Origin: Neobacillus niacini
Lineage (GTDB): Bacteria; Bacillota; Bacilli; Bacillales; Cytobacillaceae
Reading direction: 5' to 3'
Length of the DNA: 64,000 bases
Assembly (NCBI RefSeq): GCF_019749295.1
Contig: NZ_JACWFG010000010.1
Location: 1-64,000, forward strand
A model generated the notes under the pieces. The model searched no databases. It saw only the letters and a program-made list of their open reading frames with translations, and was not told the origin of the DNA. A program made the translations under genes and the position numbers. Of this stretch, positions 25,442 through 34,365 are shown in pieces (positions within the stretch are counted from its first letter, which is position 1; the number at the start of each line of letters is the position of its first letter).

Positions 25442-26428
25442 TTAACGATTAAAAGTCAACCTTACAAATTCACCAATTTCTTTCACAGCTTTTTTGGCTT
25501 CAGGTAATTTGTTACTTATTTGCCATACGTGCCACATGCCTTCCCAGACTTTGAAGCGTACCTCCACCCCTGACTGACGTGCTCTATCCGTTAGCAATTC
25601 CGCATCGCTTAATAAAATTTCTATACCGCCAGCCTGGATAAACATTGGCGGAAGCCCACTTAGGTCAGCAAAAACGGGAGAAATTAGGTGATGGTCAAGA
25701 GATTCACCAGCCGCATACTGCTGAGCAGTTTTTCGAACAAGATGCGGCCTCAAATACGGATCCTTTTCACTGTTTTCCCTATAGCTTTCACCAGAGCTTG
25801 TTAAGTCAACCCAGGGGGATAAGCATACTAGAGCTGCTGGAAGCGGATCATATTGGTCTCTAAGCACAAGAGTGGCTGCCACCGATAATCCCCCGCCTGC
25901 TGAATCACCTGCGAAGATGATATTTGAAGATTCATAACCTTGCTTTAGAAGCCATTGGTAGATCATGATGGTATCTTCAATTGCTGCGGGAAAGGGATGC
26001 TCTGGAGCAAGTCCATATTCCGGCAGGAGGACTTTTACACCTGATTCAATCATGATATTCGCAGCCAACGTTCGATGGGTATCGGCTGAGCAATAACTAT
26101 ACCCCCCTCCATGTAAATATAGAATCACCTTTCCTTCAAGAGTCTGATTGTTAGAAATCCACTCAGCGTACATTCCATCAATTTCAATCTGTTCAACCTT
26201 ACAGTCCTTCGGAAGCTTGGAGAATTTCCGAGCAAACGAATCAATCACCTGCCTGCTTTCAACAACCTCCTTTTCTTCCAATTTAAGTTTTTTTGCACCT
26301 GCTTTTATACCTTTCTTAAAAAAGTAACTGCTTACGCTTGGCAAAACAATTCTCCCCTTTAAATTTTGATCACTATTACGATATGTATTAATCAACATCT
26401 GCTTGTTTCTTATAGCTAATTTTACCAA
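25442..26428 (-). CDS. alpha/beta hydrolase, HSL (esterase) family
   Basis: A 328-residue esterase/lipase of the hormone-sensitive-lipase family. The oxyanion motif HGGGYSYC lies near residue 105 and the nucleophile elbow GDSAGGG near 173. The acid and histidine are in the C-terminal third (GMWHVWQ). Members hydrolyse short acyl esters. It lies upstream of phaR on the same strand but separated by more than 200 bases and the pha promoter. Whether it relates to polymer metabolism is unknown. Confidence 0.9.
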   Translation of the reverse strand: MVKLAIRNKQMLINTYRNSDQNLKGRIVLPSVSSYFFKKGIKAGAKKLKLEEKEVVESRQVIDSFARKFSKLPKDCKVEQIEIDGMYAEWISNNQTLEGKVILYLHGGGYSYCSADTHRTLAANIMIESGVKVLLPEYGLAPEHPFPAAIEDTIMIYQWLLKQGYESSNIIFAGDSAGGGLSVAATLVLRDQYDPLPAALVCLSPWVDLTSSGESYRENSEKDPYLRPHLVRKTAQQYAAGESLDHHLISPVFADLSGLPPMFIQAGGIEILLSDAELLTDRARQSGVEVRFKVWEGMWHVWQISNKLPEAKKAVKEIGEFVRLTFNR

Positions 26429-26533
26429 AAACTAGTTCCGTATAAGAACGATAAATTTGATAATATCTTGTATTTTAGTCCGAATTTATTTTTCTTTTCT
26501 TGAGAGGCAGACAAATAGAAAAAACTAAAGATA

Positions 26534-26568
26534 AAGGAGACCAAATCATGATTCGATTTAGTCTCCTT
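26534..26568 (-). terminator. terminator of the GMC dehydrogenase-tatA operon
   Basis: AAGGAGAC-AAATC pairs with GATTT-GTCTCCTT with one opposed mismatch, about 65 bases after the tatA stop on the minus strand. Confidence 0.7.
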
Positions 26569-26631
26569 AAGAAGTTTTTCATTATATTAAAACTGGTCGA
26601 AGCGATCATCACCCTTTTAATTTAAACCCAA

Positions 26632-26826
26632 TCATTCTGGCTGCGGTTTTTTACTCGTTTCGAGATTTTCCTCTTCCTCATCGATAATTGAAGTGGCTGT
26701 TCGTCTGAATTCGGATAATGTCTTGCCAAATGCTGAACCAATTTCCGGAAGCTTTTTTGGTCCAAAGATGATTAAAGCAATGACTAGGATGATAATTAAC
26801 CCCGGTATACCGATATTCGATAGCAT
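26632..26826 (-). CDS. tatA: Tat translocase pore subunit TatA
   Basis: A 64-residue TatA: one N-terminal membrane helix (residues 5-21), the [17 protein letters not shown] hinge and amphipathic helix, then an acidic tail. It is the last gene of an operon with a Tat-signal subunit and a GMC flavoprotein, only 22 bases after the latter. No tatC is adjacent. A dedicated TatA co-expressed with one Tat substrate resembles the TatAd-PhoD style of arrangement in Bacillus. Confidence 0.93.
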   Translation of the reverse strand: MLSNIGIPGLIIILVIALIIFGPKKLPEIGSAFGKTLSEFRRTATSIIDEEEENLETSKKPQPE

Positions 26827-26848
26827 GTGTTCCTCCTCAAAACGTTAT

Positions 26849-28564
26849 TTAAGCTAACAAACCACCTTTTTGCTTATAGGATAGTATTCCTTCAGCCGCA
26901 CGATATGCTAATGCCCCGACTGTTCCGGTTGGATTATAGCCGCTATTATGCGCGAACGCTGTCGCGCCAACAACAAACACATTATCAGCATCCCACATTT
27001 GCAAATAATTATTTACGGCAGAAGTAGCTGGGTCTGCACCCATAATGATACCGCCTGTATTATGGGTTGATTGATAGGTGGTAATATCATAAGGACCCAG
27101 TTCGTCCAACGTATCAATATGGTCTGCACCCATTTCTTTCATGATATCTACGCATCGTTCCGATAAATACTTGGCTAATTGGCGGTCTTGCTCTTCAAAA
27201 TCATAAGTAATCCGAATTAAAGGATCGCCAAATTCATCCTTATATGTCGGATCAAGATCTAAGTAATGATGCTTAAATGGCATACTTGCACCTTGTCCGC
27301 CTACAGATAAAACACGATTTGCATATTTGATTGAATTGGATTTAAATTCTTTCCCCCATGTCGGAGTACCTTTTGGAACTTTGTTATTTGATATCGGCCT
27401 GAAACCTGTTTGAGAAATGGCAATCGAGCCGCCATGAATAAAATTAAGATTGGAATGATCAAAGTTGTCACCATTAAAATCATCTACCACCATTCCGAGA
27501 GCTCCTGCACCGGCATAGGTATTAAATTCTTCTTTATCGAAAAAGCCGGTTGCATTCCCTTTTTGGACTTGATAGGCATAATTTTTCCCAATCACCCCTG
27601 TACCTGCCACAGGGTCATATGGACGGCCAATGCCGGATTGTAATAATAACCTTACGTTATTAAACACATAGCTGGTTAACACCACAATATCTGCAGGCTG
27701 TTCAATCTCTTCCCCTGTTGTAGTATCCACATACATGACTCCGGTTGCTTTGTTGCCCGATTTTAAGACACGTCTGACATTGGAATGCGTCCGAATTTCA
27801 AATTTTCCAGTTTTTTTTGCTACTGGAATAACAGTTACTACAGGATCCGCCTTTGCACCATACTCACAGCCAAACCTTTCACAATAAGCACAGTATTGGC
27901 ATGCTGCACGTGCAACCCCGTCAGGATTGGTGTAGGGTTCTGAAAGATTTGCAGAAGGACGATTATAAGGATGGAGTTTTAAATTATTAGCCGCCTTCCT
28001 AAATTTTTCAAGTGCTGGTGTTGTTTTCATCGGCGGTGTTGGATATGGACTCGATCTTTTTCCAGCAAGAGGGTTTTCTTCCCCTGAAATCCCAGCCATT
28101 TTTTCAAATTTATCGAAATAGGGTTCTAATTCATCATAGGTGATGCCCCAATCCTGAATGGTCATATCCTTAGGAATCTTTTTTTCACCGTACCTTTCAA
28201 TGGTTTTACTGCGAATTTCAAAATCGTATGGAAGGAATCGATAGTTTTGCCCGTTCCAATGGACACCCGACCCTCCTAGTCCCTCACCTAAAATAAAGGA
28301 TCCATATTGCCGCATGGGCAGAGCTCGAAGTTTTTCATTTCCTCTGAAAGTAATCGTCTCTTTCGAAAGATTTTGCATTAAGTCATACCTAAGGGCATAA
28401 CGGAGTTCATCGTGCATCATAAAATAATCCTCTGTTTTTCGCTCTTTTCCTCTTTCCAATCCTACACAATTTAATCCTTGTTTCGTCAACTCTGCAGCGA
28501 TTATCCCCCCTGCCCAGCCAACGCCGACAATGACAACATCAACTTTTGGTAATTTCTTTGCCAC
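26849..28564 (-). CDS. GMC family oxidoreductase (gluconate 2-dehydrogenase-like flavoprotein)
   Basis: A 571-residue FAD enzyme. The dinucleotide-binding GVGWAGG follows the first strand near residue 15. GEGLGGSGVHWNGQNYRF is the FAD signature, and AFAHNSGYNPTGTVGALAYRAAEG is the C-terminal active-site region (near residues 535-558). Four cysteines at about 220-232 (CQYCAYCERFGC) suggest a metal or cluster site. It pairs with the Tat-exported subunit encoded 53 bases upstream. It has no signal of its own, so export would be as a folded complex (hitchhiking). Substrate is not determined. Confidence 0.88.
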   Translation of the reverse strand: MAKKLPKVDVVIVGVGWAGGIIAAELTKQGLNCVGLERGKERKTEDYFMMHDELRYALRYDLMQNLSKETITFRGNEKLRALPMRQYGSFILGEGLGGSGVHWNGQNYRFLPYDFEIRSKTIERYGEKKIPKDMTIQDWGITYDELEPYFDKFEKMAGISGEENPLAGKRSSPYPTPPMKTTPALEKFRKAANNLKLHPYNRPSANLSEPYTNPDGVARAACQYCAYCERFGCEYGAKADPVVTVIPVAKKTGKFEIRTHSNVRRVLKSGNKATGVMYVDTTTGEEIEQPADIVVLTSYVFNNVRLLLQSGIGRPYDPVAGTGVIGKNYAYQVQKGNATGFFDKEEFNTYAGAGALGMVVDDFNGDNFDHSNLNFIHGGSIAISQTGFRPISNNKVPKGTPTWGKEFKSNSIKYANRVLSVGGQGASMPFKHHYLDLDPTYKDEFGDPLIRITYDFEEQDRQLAKYLSERCVDIMKEMGADHIDTLDELGPYDITTYQSTHNTGGIIMGADPATSAVNNYLQMWDADNVFVVGATAFAHNSGYNPTGTVGALAYRAAEGILSYKQKGGLLA

Positions 28565-28617
28565 TTATTACACCTCATTCATAGTCGATTTAGTGCATAT
28601 TCTCAATATTAATAACT

Positions 28618-29370
28618 TTAAAGGTGGTCCTTTAGACTTTTTGGAGGAATGACCGTAAATTCTTTATCAATGACTTCTGTATAAGCCATTTGACTGCCTG
28701 GATAATTTCTCATTTTCCATCCATCCATGTTTCGATTTCCGCTGTACAATGGATCACTATAGGCACCTTCTAGAGTACTGCTCCTTAGCATGTTAAAAAA
28801 GCCACTTGGAGATATCGTCGTTAGTTTCACCTTGTCCTCTGCAAAATCGGTTAGTATATCGATTTGTTCATCTTCATTTAAATCAACAAAATTCTTCTTA
28901 TACTTCGTTAAACTGTGATTTTGCAATTCTCGTAAACCAATATCAAAAATTTCGCGTCGTCTAAGCCGTCCTTGATACCCTTGGACTTTTTCTCCTTTGA
29001 AGAAGGGAGGCTGCATGTATTCCCTTGCATTAAAACCCCAGTCCCCACTTAATTGGTGATCGATAAAATAGGCAACTCCTAAATCCTTGGCTCCAGGTCC
29101 ATTATCATCAGCCGGAAAAATCCGCTCTGTTGCGACTTCAACCATTTTAAATTGCTCTCGGGTAAAATACATTAATGCCTGAGTATAGTTTTCAGCCACC
29201 CGTGGATTTTTAACTTCAAGATTATCCGTATTTGTTTTGTCTTTAAATGGAAGTAAACTGCCTAATGCACCGCCTACAGCCAATCCCCCAACCGCAATAC
29301 CAGAATTCTTGAGGAATTTGCGACGCGAAAGTGATTCATTCTTTTCCTGTTGTTTGGAGTTTTCTGCCAT
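28618..29370 (-). CDS. gluconate 2-dehydrogenase subunit 3 family protein, Tat-exported
   Basis: A 250-residue small subunit with a twin-arginine signal, SRRKFLKNSGIAVGGLAVGG, within the first 40 residues. The gluconate-2-dehydrogenase subunit 3 domain fills about residues 75-230. A GTG at 29379 also opens the frame, but AGGAGG is correctly spaced from the ATG at 29370. It is the first gene of the small subunit - GMC - tatA operon. No cytochrome c subunit is present, so the electron acceptor is unclear. Confidence 0.88.
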   Translation of the reverse strand: MAENSKQQEKNESLSRRKFLKNSGIAVGGLAVGGALGSLLPFKDKTNTDNLEVKNPRVAENYTQALMYFTREQFKMVEVATERIFPADDNGPGAKDLGVAYFIDHQLSGDWGFNAREYMQPPFFKGEKVQGYQGRLRRREIFDIGLRELQNHSLTKYKKNFVDLNEDEQIDILTDFAEDKVKLTTISPSGFFNMLRSSTLEGAYSDPLYSGNRNMDGWKMRNYPGSQMAYTEVIDKEFTVIPPKSLKDHL

Positions 29371-29480
29371 AAAGTCCACCTCCTACATTTTAAGGATAGA
29401 TTACCCCAAAAAAATCCATTCATACATTAAATGAAGTTGGGCATGATAACTTTAAATTGAATTTATAGAGGTGGTAAATT

Positions 29481-30209
29481 ATGAAAAAAATTTGGAAAAA
29501 TACGGCCATTTTTTGTACAGCTTTATTACTCTGTGCATGCTCATCTCAACAGAATATGATGGATGAAAGCGTCAAAGCCGAAGAGGGTGATCATGGCACT
29601 CATAGTGAACATACGACAAGTGTCTATGATAAAAGCGTGACAACAAGAAATATGAATGATGGCTTAATTATTCCTAGTGAAAACGGGGAAAAAAGACAAA
29701 CTACCGATGAACATGGGGGTACCTCTCATGGGCAAGGAACGGATGTATACAGCTTAATCGGAAGCTCAGGTTTAAATGAGGGCGGGATTTCTTCTCATCT
29801 TGAATCAAGATTAGAGGGCGAAGGAATTAATGGTATCAAAGTGTTTGTTATCGATGACACAATCATCCTAGCCCGCTCAACTCCCGAAGTAACGTCTAAC
29901 CAATACGATTCTATGCAGGAGCATATCCTCAATGGTGTCGATGGAATGTCTAGAAAAGACCTAAACAAAAAAGATGCTGATAGCATGGAAAATGCTACAA
30001 ATGCACAGGATGTGGATGATAATCTCGAGAAAGCAAAAAGTTTTATGACCAAGGTCTTTAATGGCAATGTACAAACCCTTACCGTAACAAATCCAGAAGC
30101 AGTCGTACTAATTGAAAAAATTAAAAACGATCTAAAAGCGGACTCTGTTCCATACGATACTGTAGCACAAGATATTATTACGCTCGTAAAAATGACAAGG
30201 GAAAAATAA
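29481..30209 (+). CDS. YhcN/YlaJ-like sporulation lipoprotein
   Basis: A 242-residue lipoprotein with lipobox LCAC near residue 18. A His/Gly-rich low-complexity stretch spans about 25-95. A YhcN/YlaJ domain follows, with the DDTIILAR strand. In Bacillus these are inner-spore-membrane or cortex-associated lipoproteins affecting germination. It diverges from the dehydrogenase operon. A GCGGCAGCCT hairpin at 30295-30322 probably ends it. Confidence 0.78.
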   Translation: MKKIWKNTAIFCTALLLCACSSQQNMMDESVKAEEGDHGTHSEHTTSVYDKSVTTRNMNDGLIIPSENGEKRQTTDEHGGTSHGQGTDVYSLIGSSGLNEGGISSHLESRLEGEGINGIKVFVIDDTIILARSTPEVTSNQYDSMQEHILNGVDGMSRKDLNKKDADSMENATNAQDVDDNLEKAKSFMTKVFNGNVQTLTVTNPEAVVLIEKIKNDLKADSVPYDTVAQDIITLVKMTREK

Positions 30210-30294
30210 GAAGTACGTGACAATCAAGCTCTTTATGGTAAAAAACGAGAGTATTATATCCTTACGTGTATCCAGAGTTCATTCATCACAATAT

Positions 30295-30322
30295 AAGCGG
30301 CAGCCTATGTAGGCTGCTGCTT
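30295..30322 (+). terminator. hairpin after the YhcN-like gene
   Basis: AAGC-GGCAGCCT pairs with AGGCTGC-GCTT around ATGT with a bulge. The T-run is poor, so termination is only probable. Confidence 0.5.
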
Positions 30323-30402
30323 ACACTTGTTTAAAAGGTAATCTAATATTGTTGAAAAAAAATGTCCTTTTTTTATAAAAAACTGTGGTCGTATTATCTA
30401 TA

Positions 30403-30442
30403 CTGTTATATAATAACTAATAATTATTAGTCTGTTATATAA
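30403..30442. promoter_or_regulatory. palindrome flanked by direct repeats upstream of the ABA-sandwich gene
   Basis: CTGTTATATAA occurs at 30403-30413 and again at 30432-30442. A perfect 16-bp palindrome ACTAATAATTATTAGT (30416-30431) lies between. It is 25-60 bases ahead of the start codon at 30466 and looks like a compound regulator-binding site. Confidence 0.4.
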
Positions 30443-30465
30443 CATTAAGAAAAGGGGTTTGAAAT

Positions 30466-30789
30466 ATGAGTAAGACAGATTCAATTGCACGGAGAATTCT
30501 AGGTTGGAAGTTAAATAGGTGGGATCGCTGGTTTGATTATGAAAAGGGTATTTTCATACACGATTCTGAGTTTCAGCCTGAGCATAATCTTGAACATGCC
30601 ATGATGATTGTTGAACGTTTAGAGCAGTTTGGTTTTACTTTCTCAACAACTGGAAATTCTGAAGTTAGCTTTAATAACATCCGTTCGAAGGGTGAAACAT
30701 TAGCAGAAGCCATTACCAATGCAGCCTACTCCATCATTGAACAACACTCCGTCACTAACACCACTAGAATGTGGAGCACCCTGTGCTAG
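30466..30789 (+). CDS. small protein resembling the phage ABA-sandwich (BC1872) family
   Basis: A 107-residue soluble protein. The N-terminal helix (IARRILGWKLNRW), a central FxxxxxEVSF strand pair and a C-terminal GETLAEAITNAAYSIIEQH helix follow the layout of the BC1872 / phage ABA-sandwich proteins common in Bacillus. Function unknown. AAAAGGGG precedes the ATG. Nothing else phage-like surrounds it. Confidence 0.6.
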   Translation: MSKTDSIARRILGWKLNRWDRWFDYEKGIFIHDSEFQPEHNLEHAMMIVERLEQFGFTFSTTGNSEVSFNNIRSKGETLAEAITNAAYSIIEQHSVTNTTRMWSTLC

Positions 30790-30888
30790 CCTTTTAATGT
30801 TAATTTCCACCATTCTAATAAATTTTCCGCTTTAAACCTAAAAATATGTTAAAATCTAGTAGATATTATTCCCTAGGAGAATACTACT

Positions 30889-31071
30889 ATGATTTATATT
30901 TGGGCGATTATAGGCAGTTTAGCAGCTACTTTTATTTTTGATATGATTTATTCTAAAATTGAACTTGAAAGAGAAATTGAAAAATCATGGCAGGCGTTGA
31001 ATGACCAGCTTGAGCGTGAAGGAAAACCTCGTTGGGATCAAATGGACCATGATGATGAAGGTGAAAGATAA
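30889..31071 (+). CDS. small single-span membrane protein
   Basis: A 60-residue protein with an N-terminal membrane helix (residues 2-19), then a charged helix and an acidic tail (MDHDDEGER). CTAGGAGAA precedes the ATG. Unknown function. It is 100 bases after the ABA-sandwich gene on the same strand, and a strong terminator overlaps its stop codon. Confidence 0.6.
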   Translation: MIYIWAIIGSLAATFIFDMIYSKIELEREIEKSWQALNDQLEREGKPRWDQMDHDDEGER

Positions 31072-31110
31072 GAGCAGGATACCTTTGTAAGGTTCCTGCT
31101 CTTATCTTTT
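31070..31110. terminator. bidirectional terminator
   Basis: AAGAGCAGGA-ACCTT pairs with AAGGT-TCCTGCTCTT around a three-base loop with one bulge. It closes the small membrane protein gene and the convergent luciferase-like pseudogene. Confidence 0.85.
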
Positions 31111-31131
31111 CCGCTAACGTTAGTGTACGTA

Positions 31132-32123
31132 TTATAATAGTTCATTTGCTATTAATGTATATGAACGGATTTTGTCGTGAAAATCATAGATATTCGTAAT
31201 GATCATGAATTCATCACACTGGTATAGTTCTCTTAAGCGCAGGAGTTCAGCTTTGACCCTTTGAGGGGTGCCGATAATCATTCGTCTTCTATTTTCCTGA
31301 ATCTTCATTGTGTCATCGGTTGTTAATGGAATGTTCTTTGCCTCTTCAATAGTCGGAATCCTCGTATCGATCCCTTTTTCAACAGCTAGAAGCCATAAAT
31401 CCTGGCTTAATGCTAATTCTTCAGCTTCTTCTTGGGTTTCGGCACATACCACAAATACACATACATTCGTTTTAGGTTTTTGTAGAAAAGTTGATGGCTG
31501 AAAATGTGTGTAATAATAGTCCATCGCCCGTACTCCATTTTCAGGAGTAATAAAATGTCCATAGGTAAATGCGGTCCCATGCTCCGCTGCCATCCTTGCG
31601 CCTCGGTGGGAAATGCCAAGTATCCACATTTCCGGCAAGCTAGTTAATGCAGGATACGCTTTAACATCATAGAATGGGTGCTCTATCGGTAGTTGGTTTA
31701 AAAAATATCCTTGTAAATCTTGAATCTGCCTAGGGAATTCATTCATGCTTTTGCGTATTCCATCGGTTAACGCCATCCGCGTACTCGGAGAACCGCCGGG
31801 AGAACGCCCAACTCCGGCATCAATTCTGTTTGGAAACAATACCTCTAATACCTTAAAGTTCTCGGCAATCTTATAAGGGCTATACTGTGGGAGCAGTACA
31901 CCGCCGGAGCCGACGCGAATTCTTTTAGTGTTAGAAGCGATATGAGAGATCAAGATTTCCGGTGAGGAACCAGCTATTCCATTTGTATTATGGTGTTCAG
32001 CTACCCAAAACCGTGTATAACCTAGCTCTTCTGTTAATTGAGCAAGTTTAACTGTTTTTTGTAAAGCACTGCTAGGGGATTCCCTTTACTGATGACAGAT
32101 TGGTCGAGAACGCTTAATTTCAA
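31132..32123 (-). pseudogene. frameshifted luciferase-like (LLM) flavin oxidoreductase
   Basis: The minus-strand frame from 31953 encodes 273 residues of an LLM-class oxidoreductase but lacks the first beta-alpha unit. The missing part is present just upstream in another frame: a GGAGGG site, a TTG start at 32123, then L-S-V-L-D-Q-S-V-I-S-K-G-N. A shift of one base in the run near 32074-32081 (GGGA-ATCCCC on the minus strand) joins it to S-S-A-L-Q-K-T-V-K-L-A-Q-L and on to the long frame. Restoring one base gives 330 codons, the usual family length. Either a genuine pseudogene or a sequencing error in a short homopolymer. Confidence 0.85.
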
Positions 32124-32155
32124 TGAATTCCCTCCAGGATTTAAGATTGTTATCA

Positions 32156-33019
32156 TTAGTATTGCTCAGACAAAAATCGCTTCTTAAGATAATAAGCAAC
32201 CCCATCTTCATCGCAGGTGAATTCTGTAACATCATCGACGATTTCTTTTATGGAATCAGGAGCATTTTTCATGGCTACAGAATAATGAACGAGTCGGAGC
32301 ATTGGCAGATCATTATCACTATCACCTATTGCCATTGCTTCTGTATCAGATAAATGAAAGTGTTTCAACATTTGTTGAATCCCTGTTGCCTTATTCACGT
32401 TCGCAGCCATGACCTCGACGTTATGATTAGATGAAATCGAGGTTGTAAAATCTATTTCTTTCTTTAATCTTTCAAGTTCTTTTTTCCAATGGTTGATATG
32501 TTCCTTTGACTTAGCAAAGAAATAGAATTTAGAAAATTCCTTGCCAACAATTTCATCCACCCACATAATCTTCTCATTAATTGCTTCCTTTCGGGAAAGC
32601 CACTCATTGGTGCCGACACTTTCAGGCTTTGGTTCTGTTATTTCATTTTCAACATATTTCCGATCTTGTCTTAATGTGATACGGTCCAATCCATATGGAA
32701 ATAGTTCGTAATAGACTTCATTTTCCCTTGCTCTTTTTATTATTTCCTCCACAAGGTTAAGCGGAAGGGAATGTTTAAAAATAGCCTTTTCACCTACATA
32801 TCCTGCCATGCCATTTGATGTTACGACACCATCTACTTGAAAGCCCTTGGGGACAAGTCCCTCGATTTCATCAATCGCTCTGCCTGTAGCGATAAACACG
32901 AATTTTCCCTGGTTACGTAACTGGTCAATGATCTCTTTCGTATGTATGCTTACTAGATTTTTGTGATTTAGAATTGTGCCATCCATGTCTAAAAAAATGG
33001 CCTTTGGTTTTATTTCCAT
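32156..33019 (-). CDS. Cof-type HAD-IIB family phosphatase
   Basis: A 287-residue HAD hydrolase with nucleophile D11 in FLDMDGTIL, SNGMAGYVG in the cap region, and AIGDSDNDLPML as motif IV. Same class as the protein at 405-1193 but only distantly similar outside the motifs. It lies upstream of the frameshifted oxidoreductase gene with a short gap. Substrate unknown. Confidence 0.9.
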   Translation of the reverse strand: MEIKPKAIFLDMDGTILNHKNLVSIHTKEIIDQLRNQGKFVFIATGRAIDEIEGLVPKGFQVDGVVTSNGMAGYVGEKAIFKHSLPLNLVEEIIKRARENEVYYELFPYGLDRITLRQDRKYVENEITEPKPESVGTNEWLSRKEAINEKIMWVDEIVGKEFSKFYFFAKSKEHINHWKKELERLKKEIDFTTSISSNHNVEVMAANVNKATGIQQMLKHFHLSDTEAMAIGDSDNDLPMLRLVHYSVAMKNAPDSIKEIVDDVTEFTCDEDGVAYYLKKRFLSEQY

Positions 33020-33103
33020 CTTCGTATCCCCCTAAGACAAGAATTCAATTAGTAAGTATACACCTTACCAAAACTCCAAACAATTTTCGAGAAACCAAAG
33101 GCA

Positions 33104-33137
33104 AAAAAAAAGAGTAAGGACGTATGCCCCTACTCTA
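33104..33137 (-). terminator. terminator of alpha/beta hydrolase gene
   Basis: AGAGTA-GG/CC-TACTCT stem followed by nine T on the minus strand, just beyond the hydrolase stop at 33156. Confidence 0.85.
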
Positions 33138-33155
33138 AAACGATTTATGTTGATA

Positions 33156-34145
33156 TTATTTAACCATCTGTTCTGCATTTTCGGTTTTTACCTGTCTATT
33201 TTTCCAATTCCTTAACCATGAAATAATTTTGTCTTTTAATTCAGAATCTATAGGTTGTTTAACTGATTTTTTATTATTATTCAAAATTTTACTAATGCTG
33301 TGTTCCACATCTGTCTTACGAAGCAAATGTGTCATATCTTGAATAATGTGAGTTTCACACTCTCCTTGAACTAGAGATTTGATTTTTTCTAAATCGCTGA
33401 CCTTTACGTTTACATCCTTTGTACCTGTAATAGCCAGAACAGGACAAGTGACTTTCTGTAACGGTTTTGATACGTCAAATTGAATATGCTCTCGATTCCA
33501 TTTAGCATTTACTTTTTTCCCTTTGTACTTGATAACTGGCTCATCCGATGCTAGCAGGGCCACTGTTAGGTCGTCATTCATTTTTGTAATTTTCTCATCT
33601 ACTTTTAATAATCGAATTAACCATCCTTGAAACCCCTTTACAGTTCTTACATCCTTGATTATTTCCTCTCGCTGCCAGGTCAAGGTTTCTGCTAAAGGTT
33701 CAGCTGTGCCTGCCAGAAGAATCATCCCATCTACTGAGACTTTTTCATTCACGAATGGGGCGATAATACTTCCTTCACTATGTCCTAGTAAGATTACATT
33801 CTCAGAGTCTATCTTTGGATGCTTTTTAGCAAATTCTACTACCGCGTGTGCATCGTTGATTAAATCGTGCACTCCCGTTTCGTAAAAGTCCCCTTTACTC
33901 GCTCCTACGCCTCTTTTATCATAACGAATACTAGCGAACCCCTCTGCAGCCACTACCTCACTTAATTGTTTAAAAATATTCATGGGCATGCCTTTAGCAT
34001 TCGAATCTCGATCCGTAGGGCCGCTTCCGTGTACCATAACCACCAAAGGGTATTTTTGACTTTCTCCTTCTGGATACGTTAATGTCGCTGCTAACGGATA
34101 CTCTCCTTGCACCATCACTTCCATTTCTTTCCTCATCACATTCAT
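33156..34145 (-). CDS. alpha/beta hydrolase (dienelactone hydrolase/S9-like)
   Basis: A 329-residue alpha/beta hydrolase: HGSGPTDRD near residue 37 provides the oxyanion region, GHSEGS holds the nucleophile serine, GTKDVNV the acid and DMTHLLRK the histidine. There is no signal peptide. Several in-frame ATGs crowd the start (34145, 34136, 34124) with only moderate ribosome sites, so the exact start is uncertain. Probably a cytosolic esterase of unknown substrate. Confidence 0.82.
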   Translation of the reverse strand: MNVMRKEMEVMVQGEYPLAATLTYPEGESQKYPLVVMVHGSGPTDRDSNAKGMPMNIFKQLSEVVAAEGFASIRYDKRGVGASKGDFYETGVHDLINDAHAVVEFAKKHPKIDSENVILLGHSEGSIIAPFVNEKVSVDGMILLAGTAEPLAETLTWQREEIIKDVRTVKGFQGWLIRLLKVDEKITKMNDDLTVALLASDEPVIKYKGKKVNAKWNREHIQFDVSKPLQKVTCPVLAITGTKDVNVKVSDLEKIKSLVQGECETHIIQDMTHLLRKTDVEHSISKILNNNKKSVKQPIDSELKDKIISWLRNWKNRQVKTENAEQMVK

Positions 34146-34304
34146 CGTCCTTTTTATTTATTTTCATATTTTCAACTGTAGATATGACGTCAAGGTTAGC
34201 TAGTTCGTTCATCATTTTTTATAAATAGATATTTATATGAAAGTATTCCGGGAAATCAGCCATTATGTATGGAAGAAATGAGATGCTTTGTAAAAAATGC
34301 TAAC

Positions 34305-34342
34305 AAAAAAGACCATCAAATTGTTTAACAATTCAATAGTCC
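34305..34342 (-). terminator. terminator of rarD
   Basis: An imperfect long stem (GGACTATTGAATTGT against ACAATTTGATGGTC) followed by TTTTTT on the minus strand. Confidence 0.75.
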
Positions 34343-34365
34343 TTTAGGAAATTTAGTATATCGAT

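Noticed and set aside
31132-31953. Intact 273-aa oxidoreductase starting at TTG 31953
   Set aside because: No ribosome site, and the missing N-terminal family sequence is found directly upstream in another frame, so the gene is frameshifted.
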